A DNA stretch of 64,000 nt from Luteitalea pratensis (GTDB lineage Bacteria; Acidobacteriota; Vicinamibacteria; Vicinamibacterales; Vicinamibacteraceae), in NCBI RefSeq assembly GCF_001618865.1, contig NZ_CP015136.1:2205001-2269000 (forward strand), written 5' to 3'. The notes beneath the pieces are model-generated. The model did no database searches. It worked only from the letters and a program-made list of their open reading frames with translations, and had not been told where the DNA came from. Shown piece by piece: positions 33,427 through 42,608 of this stretch. Made by a program: the position numbers and the translations under genes. Numbering within the stretch: position 1 is the stretch's first letter; each line of letters opens with the position of its first letter.

Positions 33427-35457
33427 ATGTCCTGGCAGGTCGCAGGTTACGAAACGGATGCAGACAAGCCCTTCGACCAGGGCAGCTTCGGCACCGTGTG
33501 GCATGCGCGGCGATTGAGCGACGGCACGCGCGTCGCGCTCAAGCTGGTGTTGCGCGACCACGCGGCCGACGCCGTCGAGCGCATCGAGGCCGAGCGACGC
33601 GGCGCAATGCTGCAGCGCAGTTTCCACGATGCGCACGGGATGGTCCCGGCGGTCCATGACGTCGGCTACGACCTGGATGGTGACCTGTATATCGCCATGG
33701 AGTTGATCCAGGGTGGGTCGCTCTCGGATTTGATCGCGACTGGCGCACTCGAGTCACGTGCGGCTGCCGATCGCGCGACGGCGATCTGCAGCTTCCTGGA
33801 GAAGGCGCACAGTTTCTCGACGACGATCGAAGGCGAGCGGTACGACCGGCTGGTCCACGCGGACCTGAAGCCGGGACACATCTTCGTGCGCGACACCGGC
33901 AACGTCATCGTCCTCGACTTCGGCATCGCCAAGGCACTCGACAAGTCCAAGCCGCTCACCACCAACAACTGGGGCACCTCCGCGTACATGTCGCCGGAGC
34001 GCCTGCTCGACGGACGCGTCGACGAGCACGTCGACTTCTGGTCGCTCGGTGTGATGCTGTACGAGATGCTGGCGGGCCATCGCCCGTACCGCGCCCTGCA
34101 GGCGCCATCGCTCAAGAGCCAGCTCGAACGCGCCATTCGCGGCAATGCGCCGCGCGAGCCGTTGCCGGAAACGGTGCCGGCGCCGCTGGTGGCCATCGTC
34201 AACAAGCTGCTCGCCTATCAGCCGGACCGGCGGTACCCGAGTGCAGGGACGGTACGAGCCGATCTGGCCTTGTTCCTCGGCGGCGGGCGGCCTATCGCCC
34301 TCGCCGAATACGACACGCCGGCAACCACCCGCGTCGACGCGCCGCGCGACGTGGACGACGAGGAAGCGCCTGCCTACGCTTCTGTGGCCTACGGTGCCGA
34401 AACGGAGCGTCGTCCCCAGGATCTCGCGCTTGCCGTGACGGGCGCCGTGCCGTCCACCGATCCGCTGCCGCTCATGCCGCCAGCCCTGCCAGGCGGCATG
34501 GCCGCAGACGTCCCAACCACGGCTATCGACGTACCGGTCGAAGGGGGTACGGCGGCCCGTATCGCGACGGCCTCGTCTCCGGTACCGCGGCCCCGACGCA
34601 CGCGTCGGCTATTGTCAGCGGCGGCGGCATTGCTTGCCTTGTACGTCGGCACGTCCGAGGCAGTGGCGTGGATCGGCGCGGAACGCTTCCGTGACGTCGT
34701 CAGCACGATCGACGGTCCTGCGCTTGCGACCGCCGAAGACAGCTACGACCGCGTCGCGTCCACCGGTCCGTTGGACCTGGCGCTGCGCTGGCGAGTCGAT
34801 GGCCGCCTTCAGTCGCACCTGGTCGGCCTCGCCAACCGGGTGATCGAGGACTACCGTCACGAGCAGCCGTCGCTGTCGCTGTCGGACTGGAAGCAGGCGC
34901 AGGAGGCGCTGCGCTGGAGCCTGCGTCTGGCGCCTGGCGATCGCGAGGCCCGGGCACGCCTGCAGACGTGCGAAGCGCACATCCTGCGGATCTCCACGAA
35001 ACCTGGCCGTTCCGATACGACGCAAGCCACGTATCGCCGGGCCATCGATCGTTTTCGGGACGCCGCGCGACTCGATCCCGGATCGTACGACCCATACCTC
35101 GGTATCACGCGTATCGCCGTGTACAACCTCGTGCCGGCCGACGTGGAACTTGCGTCGCAGGCGATGGCGGATGCCGAGAAGCGCGGCTACTCACCGGGCC
35201 GTCGCGAACGCGCGCTGCTCGGCGACGGGCACATGCGTCGTGGCGAGGTACTGCGTCACGAGGCACGCAACGTCTCTGGCACTCAGCGCACGCACGCGCT
35301 CGAGCAGGCCCGCGACAGCTTCCAGGCGTGCATCGAGGCGTTCGAGCCCATCCTGGGGTTCGCCAACGCTGCCAGGAACATCGAGACCTGCAAGGCCCAG
35401 GTGGCGCTCGTCGAGAAGGAAATCGAGAATGCGCAGGCCAAGGAGAGCGAGTCCTGA
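33427..35457 (+). CDS. Membrane-anchored Ser/Thr protein kinase
   Basis: 676 residues from ATG 33427. Kinase domain (about 1-285): Gly-loop DQGSFGTVWHA, Lys39 in VALKLV, catalytic loop HADLKPGHI with Asp146, LDFGIAKA with Asp164, GTSAYMSPERL and DFWSLGVMLYEM. The usual HRD Arg is Ala, and the metal-binding Asn of DLKPxN is His151, so its mechanism or regulation may be atypical. A Pro/Ala-rich linker leads to one membrane helix (LLSAAAALLALYVGTSEAV, about 395-415) and an outer, helical TPR-like domain (ALRWSLRLAPGDREARARLQ, YRRAIDRFRDAARLDPGSYD). It lies between the PP2C and SEDS-PBP genes, overlapping the latter by 1 bp, and is the likely PknB counterpart. Confidence 0.88.
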   Translation: MSWQVAGYETDADKPFDQGSFGTVWHARRLSDGTRVALKLVLRDHAADAVERIEAERRGAMLQRSFHDAHGMVPAVHDVGYDLDGDLYIAMELIQGGSLSDLIATGALESRAAADRATAICSFLEKAHSFSTTIEGERYDRLVHADLKPGHIFVRDTGNVIVLDFGIAKALDKSKPLTTNNWGTSAYMSPERLLDGRVDEHVDFWSLGVMLYEMLAGHRPYRALQAPSLKSQLERAIRGNAPREPLPETVPAPLVAIVNKLLAYQPDRRYPSAGTVRADLALFLGGGRPIALAEYDTPATTRVDAPRDVDDEEAPAYASVAYGAETERRPQDLALAVTGAVPSTDPLPLMPPALPGGMAADVPTTAIDVPVEGGTAARIATASSPVPRPRRTRRLLSAAAALLALYVGTSEAVAWIGAERFRDVVSTIDGPALATAEDSYDRVASTGPLDLALRWRVDGRLQSHLVGLANRVIEDYRHEQPSLSLSDWKQAQEALRWSLRLAPGDREARARLQTCEAHILRISTKPGRSDTTQATYRRAIDRFRDAARLDPGSYDPYLGITRIAVYNLVPADVELASQAMADAEKRGYSPGRRERALLGDGHMRRGEVLRHEARNVSGTQRTHALEQARDSFQACIEAFEPILGFANAARNIETCKAQVALVEKEIENAQAKESES

Positions 35458-38400
35458 TGCGCATCATCGACACTGCAGGCGCGCGCGCCGCCACGGCACG
35501 TCCACGTTCGGCCACCGCGAGGCGCACGGCAAACGTCGAGGCGCTTGGACTCGTCGCCGCCTCCATCGTCATGGTGTTCGGGCTCGGCCTGACGACGTGG
35601 GCACGCCTCGGCGCGAGTGCTGCCGTCGGCGCGGGACGCACCGTGCATCTGCGCACGCTCAACTCCGCTGCCGACCTCCTTCCCGTACTGACGATGGTGA
35701 CGGGCGAGGCCGAACGCCAGGCCATCGCCGAGCGCGTCTACCGCCGCGCCACCGATGTCACCGTGCCGATCGACCACGTCGGGGCGTTGGCCGGGATCGA
35801 CTTGTCCGAGGCCGAACTCAAGGCAGACCGGAGACTCACCCGGGCCCGGGCGCGGCTGGCAGGCAGGGCCGGGACCGGGGCAGTGCGGCTTCTCACCGCC
35901 GCGGACCTGGCCGCGTTGAAGACACACGTAATCGTCCGCACACCGCGTGAGTACGTCTCGCGTCTCGGCAGGTCGATGGCCGCATTTTTTGCCCTCTTCT
36001 GGATCGCCCACCTCGTCCGCCGGTGGCGCGGTGCCGACGACGATCCCGCGTTGCTGCCGATCCTGCTGATGCTCTGCGGCCTCGGCTTCATGAGCATGAT
36101 TGCGTTGCGCGATCCGCTGCGAGACGGGCTCATCGCGTCGACCTTCGTCAGTGGCGTCTGCGCCGGCCTCGTCCTGCTCCTGATCGCGTCCGAGATCGAT
36201 TACGAATCGTCCGCTCTCCGCCGGTCTGTGCTCCTGCCACTGGGCGCGGCGCTTGCACTTGCGGCGCTCCTGCTCGTCTTCGGGTCCGGGCCAGGCAGCA
36301 GCGGGGTCAAGGTGAACCTGTTCGGCGGACAGCCGGTGGAAGTCATCCGGCTGCTGGTGGTGTTTGCCATTGCAGGGGCGCTCGCGCGGAGGTTCGAGCT
36401 GCTCCGCGAGCTCTCCGAACCAGCCACCGCAGCGCGTCCATGGCTTGGGCTCGTCGGTCTGCCTCGTTGGCGCGACGTGCGGCCCGTCGTGGCGAGCATG
36501 GCGCTGGTGCTCGCGTTCTTCTTCCTCCAGAAGGACCTCGGCCCGGCGCTCGTGCTTTCGTGTGTCGTGATCGCCCTCTATGCGATCGCGCGCGGTCGGC
36601 TCGCGTTCGTGTTCGTGGGATTCGGAATGCTCGCCGCCGGCTTCGCGGTGGCATACGCGATTGGATTCCCTCCGACAGTGGGCCAGCGCGTCAGCATCTG
36701 GGCCGATCCCTGGAACAACGGCGTGCCCGGTGGCAACCAGATCGCGCACGGCCTGTGGGGAATGGCAACGGGCGCGGCGTGGGGGAGCGGTCCGGGACTT
36801 GGCAGCCCGCAGTCGATTCCGGAGGGCCACACCGACTTCGTGCTCGCGGTGCTCGGCGAACAGCTTGGTTTTGTCGGCGTGCTGGCTGTCCTGGCGCTGT
36901 ACGCGCTGCTGGCGTGGCGGTGCCTGCGCGTCTCGCTGCGCGCGCCGGGCGACTACAGCGCCCTGCTCGGCATCGGCGTGACCCTGGCGTTGGTCGTGCA
37001 GGCATTCGTGATTGGCGGCGGGTTGCTTGGCGTGCTGCCCCTCACCGGCGTGGTGACGCCCTTTCTCAGCTACGGGCGCTCGTCGATGCTGGCCAACTGC
37101 CTGGCCACCGGCGTGGTGATGGCGGTGGGACGGCGGCGCGGGCCGGTGCGTCTGCACCTCCAGCAGCCGGTGCGGGTGCTGGCCACGATCCTGGCGGTGC
37201 TCGGCGGCGTGATCGCCTCTCGGGCGGCGTGGGTGCAGGTCGTCGAGGCCGATACGCTGGCGACGGCGGCGAGTCTCAGCGAACAGGGCGATGGCGGCTA
37301 TCGCTTCGAGTACAACCCGCGACTCGTCGCCGCGGCGCGCACGATCGATCGCGGCACGATCTCCGATCGCCATGGCGTCGTCCTCGCCACCAGCCTGCCC
37401 GGGGAGACTGCAGGCATCGACGCGGCGTTTACCAGGGCGGGGCTTGTTCGAGAACGCACCTGTGCGCCGGACGAGCCACGGTGCTACCCGCTGGGGGGCA
37501 TCACGTTCAGCGTGCTGGGCGACTGGGCCGGGCAGGTGAACTGGGGCGCGCGCAACGCGTCGTACGTGGAGCGTGAACGCGATGCGCGGCTCAAGGGATT
37601 CGACGATCGACAGCGGGTTGTCGACGTCGTGCATCCCCAGACAGGCGTGCACGGCAGGACCATCCGGCGCGACTACTCGGCGCTGCTGCCCCTGGTCCGC
37701 CATGGTGCCGCATCGACGCGCCCAGAGGTGGCGCTCCTGCTCGGACGTCCGCGCGACGTGCGCGTGACCCTGGATGCGCGTCTGCAGCAGCGCGTGGCGC
37801 GGGCCTTGCGCACCGGCATGGAGCGCGGCGCGCACACACGCGGCGCGGCCGTCGTGCTCGACGTCGAGACCGGCGACGTGCTCGCATCGGTGAGCTATCC
37901 ATGGCCGTCCGGCATCGAGGGCACCATGGCCGCGTCCGACGATCGGCATGTGGACGCGTTGCTCGATCGCGTGCGGTACGGCGTGTATCCGCCGGGCTCC
38001 ACGTTCAAGCTGCTCGTCGCCGCTGCCGCACTACGCACCCATCCCGAACTGCAGACCGTCACGCACATGTGCGTGCGCCTGCCTGGCGGACGCGTCGGCA
38101 ACACCATCAGGGGCTGGACCCGCCCGGTGCGCGACGACGTGAAGGACGTGACGCCGCACGGCGCGGTCGACCTGCACGAGGGCCTCGTGGTCTCCTGCAA
38201 CGCCTACTTCGCGCAGCTCGCGATGCAGCTCGGTCCGCGTCCGCTGCTCGACGCGGTGTCGCTCTTCCAGATCGAGGCGGCGCAGCCATCCACGGTCGCC
38301 GCCCTGCGCAACACGCTGCCGCATGCCGCGTACGGCCAGGCCGACGTGCTCGCCTCACCGCTGAAGATGGCCCGCGTCGTGGCCGCGATCGCTGGCGACG

Positions 38401-38756
38401 GCCGCGTCCTGCCCGCGCGCTGGACCGAAGCCGACGCTGATGCGGCCGAAGACGCGCCGCGGCTCCTCAGCGAGGCAGACGCGCGTCGCCTCGCGCAGTA
38501 CATGCGCGACGTGGTGACCTCCGGCACCGGCCGGACCTTGCTCGGCAATGCCACGCCGATCGCAGGCAAGACGGGTACCGCCGAAGTCGATGGGCGCCCC
38601 GCCCACTCGTGGTTCATCGGCTTCGCGCCGTATGGCGGATCGCGACCGATCGCGTTCGCGGTGCTCGTGGAGAACGCGGGCTATGGCGCGCGTTCCGCCG
38701 CCCCGGTGGCCGGCGAGATCGTTGACGCCGCGCGTGAGCTCGGTCTGTTCAAGTAG
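35457..38756 (+). CDS. SEDS (RodA/FtsW) glycosyltransferase fused to class B penicillin-binding protein
   Basis: 1099 residues with no internal stop or frameshift. Residues ~20-590 are a polytopic SEDS protein with FLQKDLGPALVL (catalytic-type Asp360), EGHTDFVLAVLGEQLGFVG and PLTGVVTPFLSYGRSSML. An unusual soluble insert (about 55-165) follows the first helix. Residues ~600-1099 form a class B PBP: TISDRHGVVLATS, active-site Ser848/Lys851 in PGSTFKLL, SxN as Ser913-Cys-Asn915 in VVSCNAYF, and KTG at 1038 in AGKTGTAEV. SEDS proteins polymerise lipid II and bPBPs cross-link the strands; here both are one chain, whereas most bacteria use separate RodA-PBP2 or FtsW-FtsI pairs. It lies in the FHA/PP2C/kinase operon. 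Confidence 0.92.
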   Translation: MRIIDTAGARAATARPRSATARRTANVEALGLVAASIVMVFGLGLTTWARLGASAAVGAGRTVHLRTLNSAADLLPVLTMVTGEAERQAIAERVYRRATDVTVPIDHVGALAGIDLSEAELKADRRLTRARARLAGRAGTGAVRLLTAADLAALKTHVIVRTPREYVSRLGRSMAAFFALFWIAHLVRRWRGADDDPALLPILLMLCGLGFMSMIALRDPLRDGLIASTFVSGVCAGLVLLLIASEIDYESSALRRSVLLPLGAALALAALLLVFGSGPGSSGVKVNLFGGQPVEVIRLLVVFAIAGALARRFELLRELSEPATAARPWLGLVGLPRWRDVRPVVASMALVLAFFFLQKDLGPALVLSCVVIALYAIARGRLAFVFVGFGMLAAGFAVAYAIGFPPTVGQRVSIWADPWNNGVPGGNQIAHGLWGMATGAAWGSGPGLGSPQSIPEGHTDFVLAVLGEQLGFVGVLAVLALYALLAWRCLRVSLRAPGDYSALLGIGVTLALVVQAFVIGGGLLGVLPLTGVVTPFLSYGRSSMLANCLATGVVMAVGRRRGPVRLHLQQPVRVLATILAVLGGVIASRAAWVQVVEADTLATAASLSEQGDGGYRFEYNPRLVAAARTIDRGTISDRHGVVLATSLPGETAGIDAAFTRAGLVRERTCAPDEPRCYPLGGITFSVLGDWAGQVNWGARNASYVERERDARLKGFDDRQRVVDVVHPQTGVHGRTIRRDYSALLPLVRHGAASTRPEVALLLGRPRDVRVTLDARLQQRVARALRTGMERGAHTRGAAVVLDVETGDVLASVSYPWPSGIEGTMAASDDRHVDALLDRVRYGVYPPGSTFKLLVAAAALRTHPELQTVTHMCVRLPGGRVGNTIRGWTRPVRDDVKDVTPHGAVDLHEGLVVSCNAYFAQLAMQLGPRPLLDAVSLFQIEAAQPSTVAALRNTLPHAAYGQADVLASPLKMARVVAAIAGDGRVLPARWTEADADAAEDAPRLLSEADARRLAQYMRDVVTSGTGRTLLGNATPIAGKTGTAEVDGRPAHSWFIGFAPYGGSRPIAFAVLVENAGYGARSAAPVAGEIVDAARELGLFK

Positions 38757-38762
38757 GGACCC

Positions 38763-39566
38763 ATGGACGTGAATCGACTGGCTGGCTTCGGCAAGGATCT
38801 CCACTCACGGATCCGCACGTTCTTCAACACGCCGCTGGACGCCAACGCGACGCCGCTCGAGATCGGCCAGGCGGTGCTGGACCAGGTGGAACGCCAGGTG
38901 CAGCCCGTCGCCCGCGGCCGCCGGGTCTTCCCGTTTGTCGGTCTCGCGATCCGCGTGCGCACCAACCCGGCGTCGAGCGCGGCGATGATCGCCGCGTTCG
39001 AGGACTTCGCCACCCGCGTGCGTGAGCGACTCGCCGAGGTCCGGTGCGAGGCGCCGCGGCGTCTCGACGTCGATGTCGAGTGCCTGGAGGTGGCGCCGGC
39101 CTCCTGGCCAGAGGCCCGTGTCTTCGACGTGAGCTACATCGCCGACGAGGCTCTGCCCGTCAAGAGCCCGGCGCGCGGTGGCGGCACGGCGCCGGTGGTG
39201 CACATCACGGTGGTCGCCGGTACAGCAGTGGAGTCGTCATGCCGCTTCGCCGAGGGCACGGTGTCGATTGGCCGGTGCGCCGATCCAGCCGACGACATGG
39301 GGTACGTCCGTCGCAACCGCATCGCCTTCCTGGATGTCGTCGACGGCATCAACGAGACCGTCGGACGCGCCCATGCCCGCCTGCGCTGCGACGCGGTAGC
39401 GGGCGAGGTCCGGCTGTTTGACGAGGGCAGCCGCAACGGCACGTCGATCCTGCGAGACGGCGACGTCATTGCCGTGCATCGTCGCGATCCGCGCGGGGTC
39501 CGGCTGCGCTCGGGTGACGAGATTCGCCTCGGGCGGGCCCTGCTCCGAGTCGAGATCGATGGGTAA
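38763..39566 (+). CDS. Second FhaA-like protein: DUF3662-like N-terminus plus FHA domain
   Basis: 267 residues, 6 bp after the SEDS-PBP gene. The N-terminal ~100 residues (FGKDLHSRIRTFFNTPLDAN, LEIGQAVLDQVERQVQPVARG, VFPFVGLAIRVR) are a DUF3662-like domain. The C-terminal FHA domain (about 160-265) shows AEGTVSIGRCADPADDMGYV, NETVGRAHARLRCD, VRLFDEGSRNGTSILRDG and GDEIRLGRALLRVEI. It differs from the first FHA protein and closes the operon. It is probably a phosphothreonine reader linking the kinase to the cell-wall synthase. Confidence 0.85.
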   Translation: MDVNRLAGFGKDLHSRIRTFFNTPLDANATPLEIGQAVLDQVERQVQPVARGRRVFPFVGLAIRVRTNPASSAAMIAAFEDFATRVRERLAEVRCEAPRRLDVDVECLEVAPASWPEARVFDVSYIADEALPVKSPARGGGTAPVVHITVVAGTAVESSCRFAEGTVSIGRCADPADDMGYVRRNRIAFLDVVDGINETVGRAHARLRCDAVAGEVRLFDEGSRNGTSILRDGDVIAVHRRDPRGVRLRSGDEIRLGRALLRVEIDG

Positions 39567-39584
39567 CAGGCCGGGATCAGCGGG

Positions 39585-39690
39585 CAGGCTCAAGGCACGA
39601 GGGACAACGAACACGTCAGAAGGGCGTCAAGACATACCCTTGTGACTCCTCCCGTCGTCGCTTGTCCCTTGACCTGGCGAGCGGCCAGGG
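39585..39690. repeat. GTCAGAAGGGCGTCAAGACA / CTTGTCCCTTGACC repeat
   Basis: The element CAAGGCACGAGGGACAACGA / CACGTCAGAAGGGCGTCAAG is followed by the inverted TTGTCCCTTG. The same family is found at 55060-55240 and 56160-56340. It separates the FHA operon from the histidine-kinase gene. Confidence 0.7.
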
Positions 39691-39765
39691 ACCTCCCGCT
39701 TCATGCGTTCGCCCGGCCCTGTCGATTGTCAGGCGGAGCGCCCGCGTAGCGTGGGCGCCCGAACC

Positions 39766-41979
39766 ATGCTGCCCCTCGCCTCCGAGCCATCCGAGTCGTC
39801 ACCGACGAGATCTCGCTCCCGTGCGTCCGCAGTCTTGCCGCTGCCCACCTCGCACGACGATCCCGTCGCCCTCACCGCCGCCGTTCACGAGGCGGTCGCG
39901 GGGATCCAGCAGGCGCTGTTGTGGGGAATGGATGTCGACGACTGCCGTAGCCTTGCCCTCGATGCGTTCGTCGAGCTGACCGCCAGCACGTGGGGCGCCG
40001 TCGCGCACATCGCCAGCGATTCCGGCGCCGCCGCCCCCACACTGCATATCGATCTCGACCGTAACACGAGGGTCCCAGCGGATCCGGATGGTCCCGCGCC
40101 GCCCTCCCGCGACGAGTTCGCTGCCCTGGCGCTGCCTCACGTGCGCCGCGCGACGACTCGCCGCGCACCGTTGACCGTGCGATTGCCCGGCCCCGCGGGC
40201 GCCGCCCAGCGCGCGGGCGTGCGCGCCTCGCCCGACTGGATGCTCGTGCTGCCGGTCCCTGCCGGCAGTGCTCCCAACTCCGTCGTCCTCCTCGTTCGCG
40301 GTGCGGGCGGGTATACGGAGGCCACGGCATCGGCCGTCGAGCCCTTGCTGCGGCTCACGGCGCACGTCGACACGTGGGCCCGGGAGGTCGAAGCGCGGCG
40401 CGCCACGGAACGCGAACTCGAACGCGAGCGCCGTCGCCTGGGCCTGGCGCTGCAGGCCTCCAACGTCGGTGTCTTCGAGTTCGACGCGGGCACCGGGGCG
40501 TTGCAGTGGGACGCCCGCCTGTGGACGATGCACGGGTTGTCACCACGGGATCAGCCGTGGACGATCGGCGACTGGTCGTCCTTGCTGCATCCAGACGATG
40601 CGCATCGCGTGGTGGACGACCTCATGGCGTCGGTGGAGCAGCAGCGACCCCTGGAGACGCAGTACCGCATCGTCTGCGGCGACGGCGAGGTGCGCTACAT
40701 CCGATCCAACGGGCAGATTTTCGAGCATGCGGCCGGCCGGCTGGTGATGGTGGGCGCCAGCATCGACGTCACCGTGGATGTGCGTCTGCAGCAGGAACTC
40801 GCCGCCGAGCGCGCGCAGGCAGAAGCCGCGACGCGGGCCAAGTCGCAGTTCCTCGCGACGATGAGCCACGAAATCCGCACGCCGATGAATGGCGTGCTCG
40901 GCATGCTCGAGTTGCTGTTACGGAGCGGCCTCAGCGCCGAGCAGCACGAGCTCGCGATGACGGCGCACGAGTCAGCCGAGTGCCTGCTGCGGATCCTCAA
41001 CGACATCCTGGACTTGTCGAAACTCGAGAGTCACCAGGTATCGATCGAGTCGATCCCGTTCCAGCCCGCGAAGGTGATCGCCGACACGGTCGCGTTGTTG
41101 GTGCCGCGTGCAGCCGAGAAGAACCTGCAACTCCATCGTGACATCGATACGGACATTCCCGACTGGATCAGCGGCGACCCGATGCGGCTGCGCCAAGTGG
41201 TGCTGAACCTCACGGGCAACGCGATCAAGTTCACCGCCGAGGGGCACGTCACGGTTCGCGCCCGCCTGGAGCGTGACGCCATCCAGACGCTGCAGCTGCG
41301 CGTGGAGATCACCGACACCGGCGAAGGCATTCCCCACGAGGCGCAACCGCGCCTGTTCCAGCACTTCGTCCAGGCCGATTCGTCGACCTCGCGCCGATTC
41401 GGGGGCACCGGGCTGGGCCTCGCCATCAGCCGACAGCTCGTGGAGTTGATGGGCGGGCGCATCGGGCTGACGAGCGCGCCGAGGCAGGGCAGCACTTTCT
41501 GGTTCGTTGTTCCGGCGGTCGCCACGTCGCCACCGCAGAACGGCGAAGATGCGGCCAGGCCCCTCCACAAGGCGCCGGCGCCGGTGGTGGTCGCGCCGCT
41601 TCGAATCCTCGCGGTGGACGACAACGCCGTGAATCGCCGCCTCGTGCAGGCATTCCTGGCCTCGGGCAAGCACGTGGTGCGGGCGGTGGACGGCGGACAC
41701 GAAGCCCTGGCGGCGCTGGCGGAAGAAGCCTTCGACCTCGTGCTCCTCGACATCCAGATGCCGGTGATGGACGGCCTGACCTGCCTGCGTCACATCCGAA
41801 CGAGCGGAGGCGCGATGCGTGACGTGCCGGTCATTGCCTTGACCGCCAATGCCATGGCTGGCGACAAGGAACGCTACCTGGCGGAGGGGTTCACCGACTA
41901 CGTTTCCAAGCCGATGACGATGCAGAGCCTCGCGGAGGCGATGGCGCGAGCGACGGCTCCGCGCCGCATCCTGGTGTGA
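39766..41979 (+). CDS. Hybrid sensor histidine kinase/response regulator
   Basis: 737 residues from ATG 39766. The order is a GAF-like N-terminal region (about 30-200), a PAS domain (about 230-330: LGLALQASNVGVFEFDAGTG, LLHPDDAHRVVDDLMAS, RYIRSNGQIFEHAAGRLVMV), HisKA with phospho-acceptor His368 in MSHEIRTPMNGVLG, HATPase (VLNLTGNAIKFT, ITDTGEGIP, FGGTGLGLAISRQL) and a C-terminal receiver with Asp662 in LLDIQMPVMDG and Lys in YVSKPM. There is no membrane segment, so it is a cytoplasmic sensor. No DNA-binding partner is adjacent, so its output is unknown. The 41980-42125 gap behind it holds nothing recognisable. Confidence 0.9.
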   Translation: MLPLASEPSESSPTRSRSRASAVLPLPTSHDDPVALTAAVHEAVAGIQQALLWGMDVDDCRSLALDAFVELTASTWGAVAHIASDSGAAAPTLHIDLDRNTRVPADPDGPAPPSRDEFAALALPHVRRATTRRAPLTVRLPGPAGAAQRAGVRASPDWMLVLPVPAGSAPNSVVLLVRGAGGYTEATASAVEPLLRLTAHVDTWAREVEARRATERELERERRRLGLALQASNVGVFEFDAGTGALQWDARLWTMHGLSPRDQPWTIGDWSSLLHPDDAHRVVDDLMASVEQQRPLETQYRIVCGDGEVRYIRSNGQIFEHAAGRLVMVGASIDVTVDVRLQQELAAERAQAEAATRAKSQFLATMSHEIRTPMNGVLGMLELLLRSGLSAEQHELAMTAHESAECLLRILNDILDLSKLESHQVSIESIPFQPAKVIADTVALLVPRAAEKNLQLHRDIDTDIPDWISGDPMRLRQVVLNLTGNAIKFTAEGHVTVRARLERDAIQTLQLRVEITDTGEGIPHEAQPRLFQHFVQADSSTSRRFGGTGLGLAISRQLVELMGGRIGLTSAPRQGSTFWFVVPAVATSPPQNGEDAARPLHKAPAPVVVAPLRILAVDDNAVNRRLVQAFLASGKHVVRAVDGGHEALAALAEEAFDLVLLDIQMPVMDGLTCLRHIRTSGGAMRDVPVIALTANAMAGDKERYLAEGFTDYVSKPMTMQSLAEAMARATAPRRILV

Positions 41980-42125
41980 CACATCCCGGCCTCCTACGCT
42001 TCTTTCGAGCCGGCGTCCCACGTGATGGCCGTCACGTTTCGCACTATCCTAAGGAATAGGGCGGGAAGTTCGGGCTGCAGTGAACGGCGTCGTGCCGGCA
42101 CCGGCCTGCGGGGTCTGATGCGCGG

Positions 42126-42608
42126 ATGCCGAACAAGGCGAGTGCAGGGGTACTGATGTACCGGCGACGAGCCAGCGGGCTCGAAGTGTTCCTCGTACAC
42201 CCCGGTGGCCCGTTCTGGGCTCGCAAAGATGTTGGCGCGTGGTCGATTCCGAAGGGCGAGATCGAGCCGGGCGAGGCGCCGATCGACGCGGCGCGTCGCG
42301 AGTTCGCCGAGGAAACCGGATCGGTCGTGTCGGGCGCGTTCGCGCCATTGGGGTGGGTACGGATGCGCAGCGGCAAGGTCGTGCACGCCTGGGCGGTCGA
42401 GGGCGAGATCGACGCCGACGCGATCCGCAGCAATGTCTTCACGCTGGAGTGGCCACCGCGATCCGGCCGTCAGCGGCAATACCCCGAGGCTGATCGCGCG
42501 GCATGGTTCCCGCTCGACGAGGCCCGGCGCCGCATCCTTGCCGCGCAGGCCCCGCTGATCGATTCCCTCGAAGGGCTGGTCTCGTCGTCACAGCGCAGCC
42601 CCGCATGA
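42126..42608 (+). CDS. NUDIX hydrolase
   Basis: 160 residues. The full Nudix box is present: GEIEPGEAPIDAARREFAEE followed by TGS (GX5EX7REUXEEXGU). The start KASAGVLMYRRRASGLEVFL with GGPFWARKDVGAWSIPKG matches the bis(5'-nucleosyl)-tetraphosphatase/MutT-like group that typically reads 'DVFDGAWsipKG'. It hydrolyses a nucleoside diphosphate linked to another moiety; the exact substrate is unknown. Its stop overlaps the next start (ATGA), so it is co-translated with a secreted protein of unknown function. Confidence 0.9.
   Translation: MPNKASAGVLMYRRRASGLEVFLVHPGGPFWARKDVGAWSIPKGEIEPGEAPIDAARREFAEETGSVVSGAFAPLGWVRMRSGKVVHAWAVEGEIDADAIRSNVFTLEWPPRSGRQRQYPEADRAAWFPLDEARRRILAAQAPLIDSLEGLVSSSQRSPA

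Noticed and set aside
35283-37949. 888-codon open frame antisense to the SEDS-PBP gene
   Set aside because: Low-complexity Arg/His/Gln-rich product mirroring the real gene's codon pattern; no domains.
39703-39765. Longer 5' end for the hybrid histidine kinase
   Set aside because: The additional 21 residues have no family support and the ATG at 39766 is a reasonable start; it remains uncertain.
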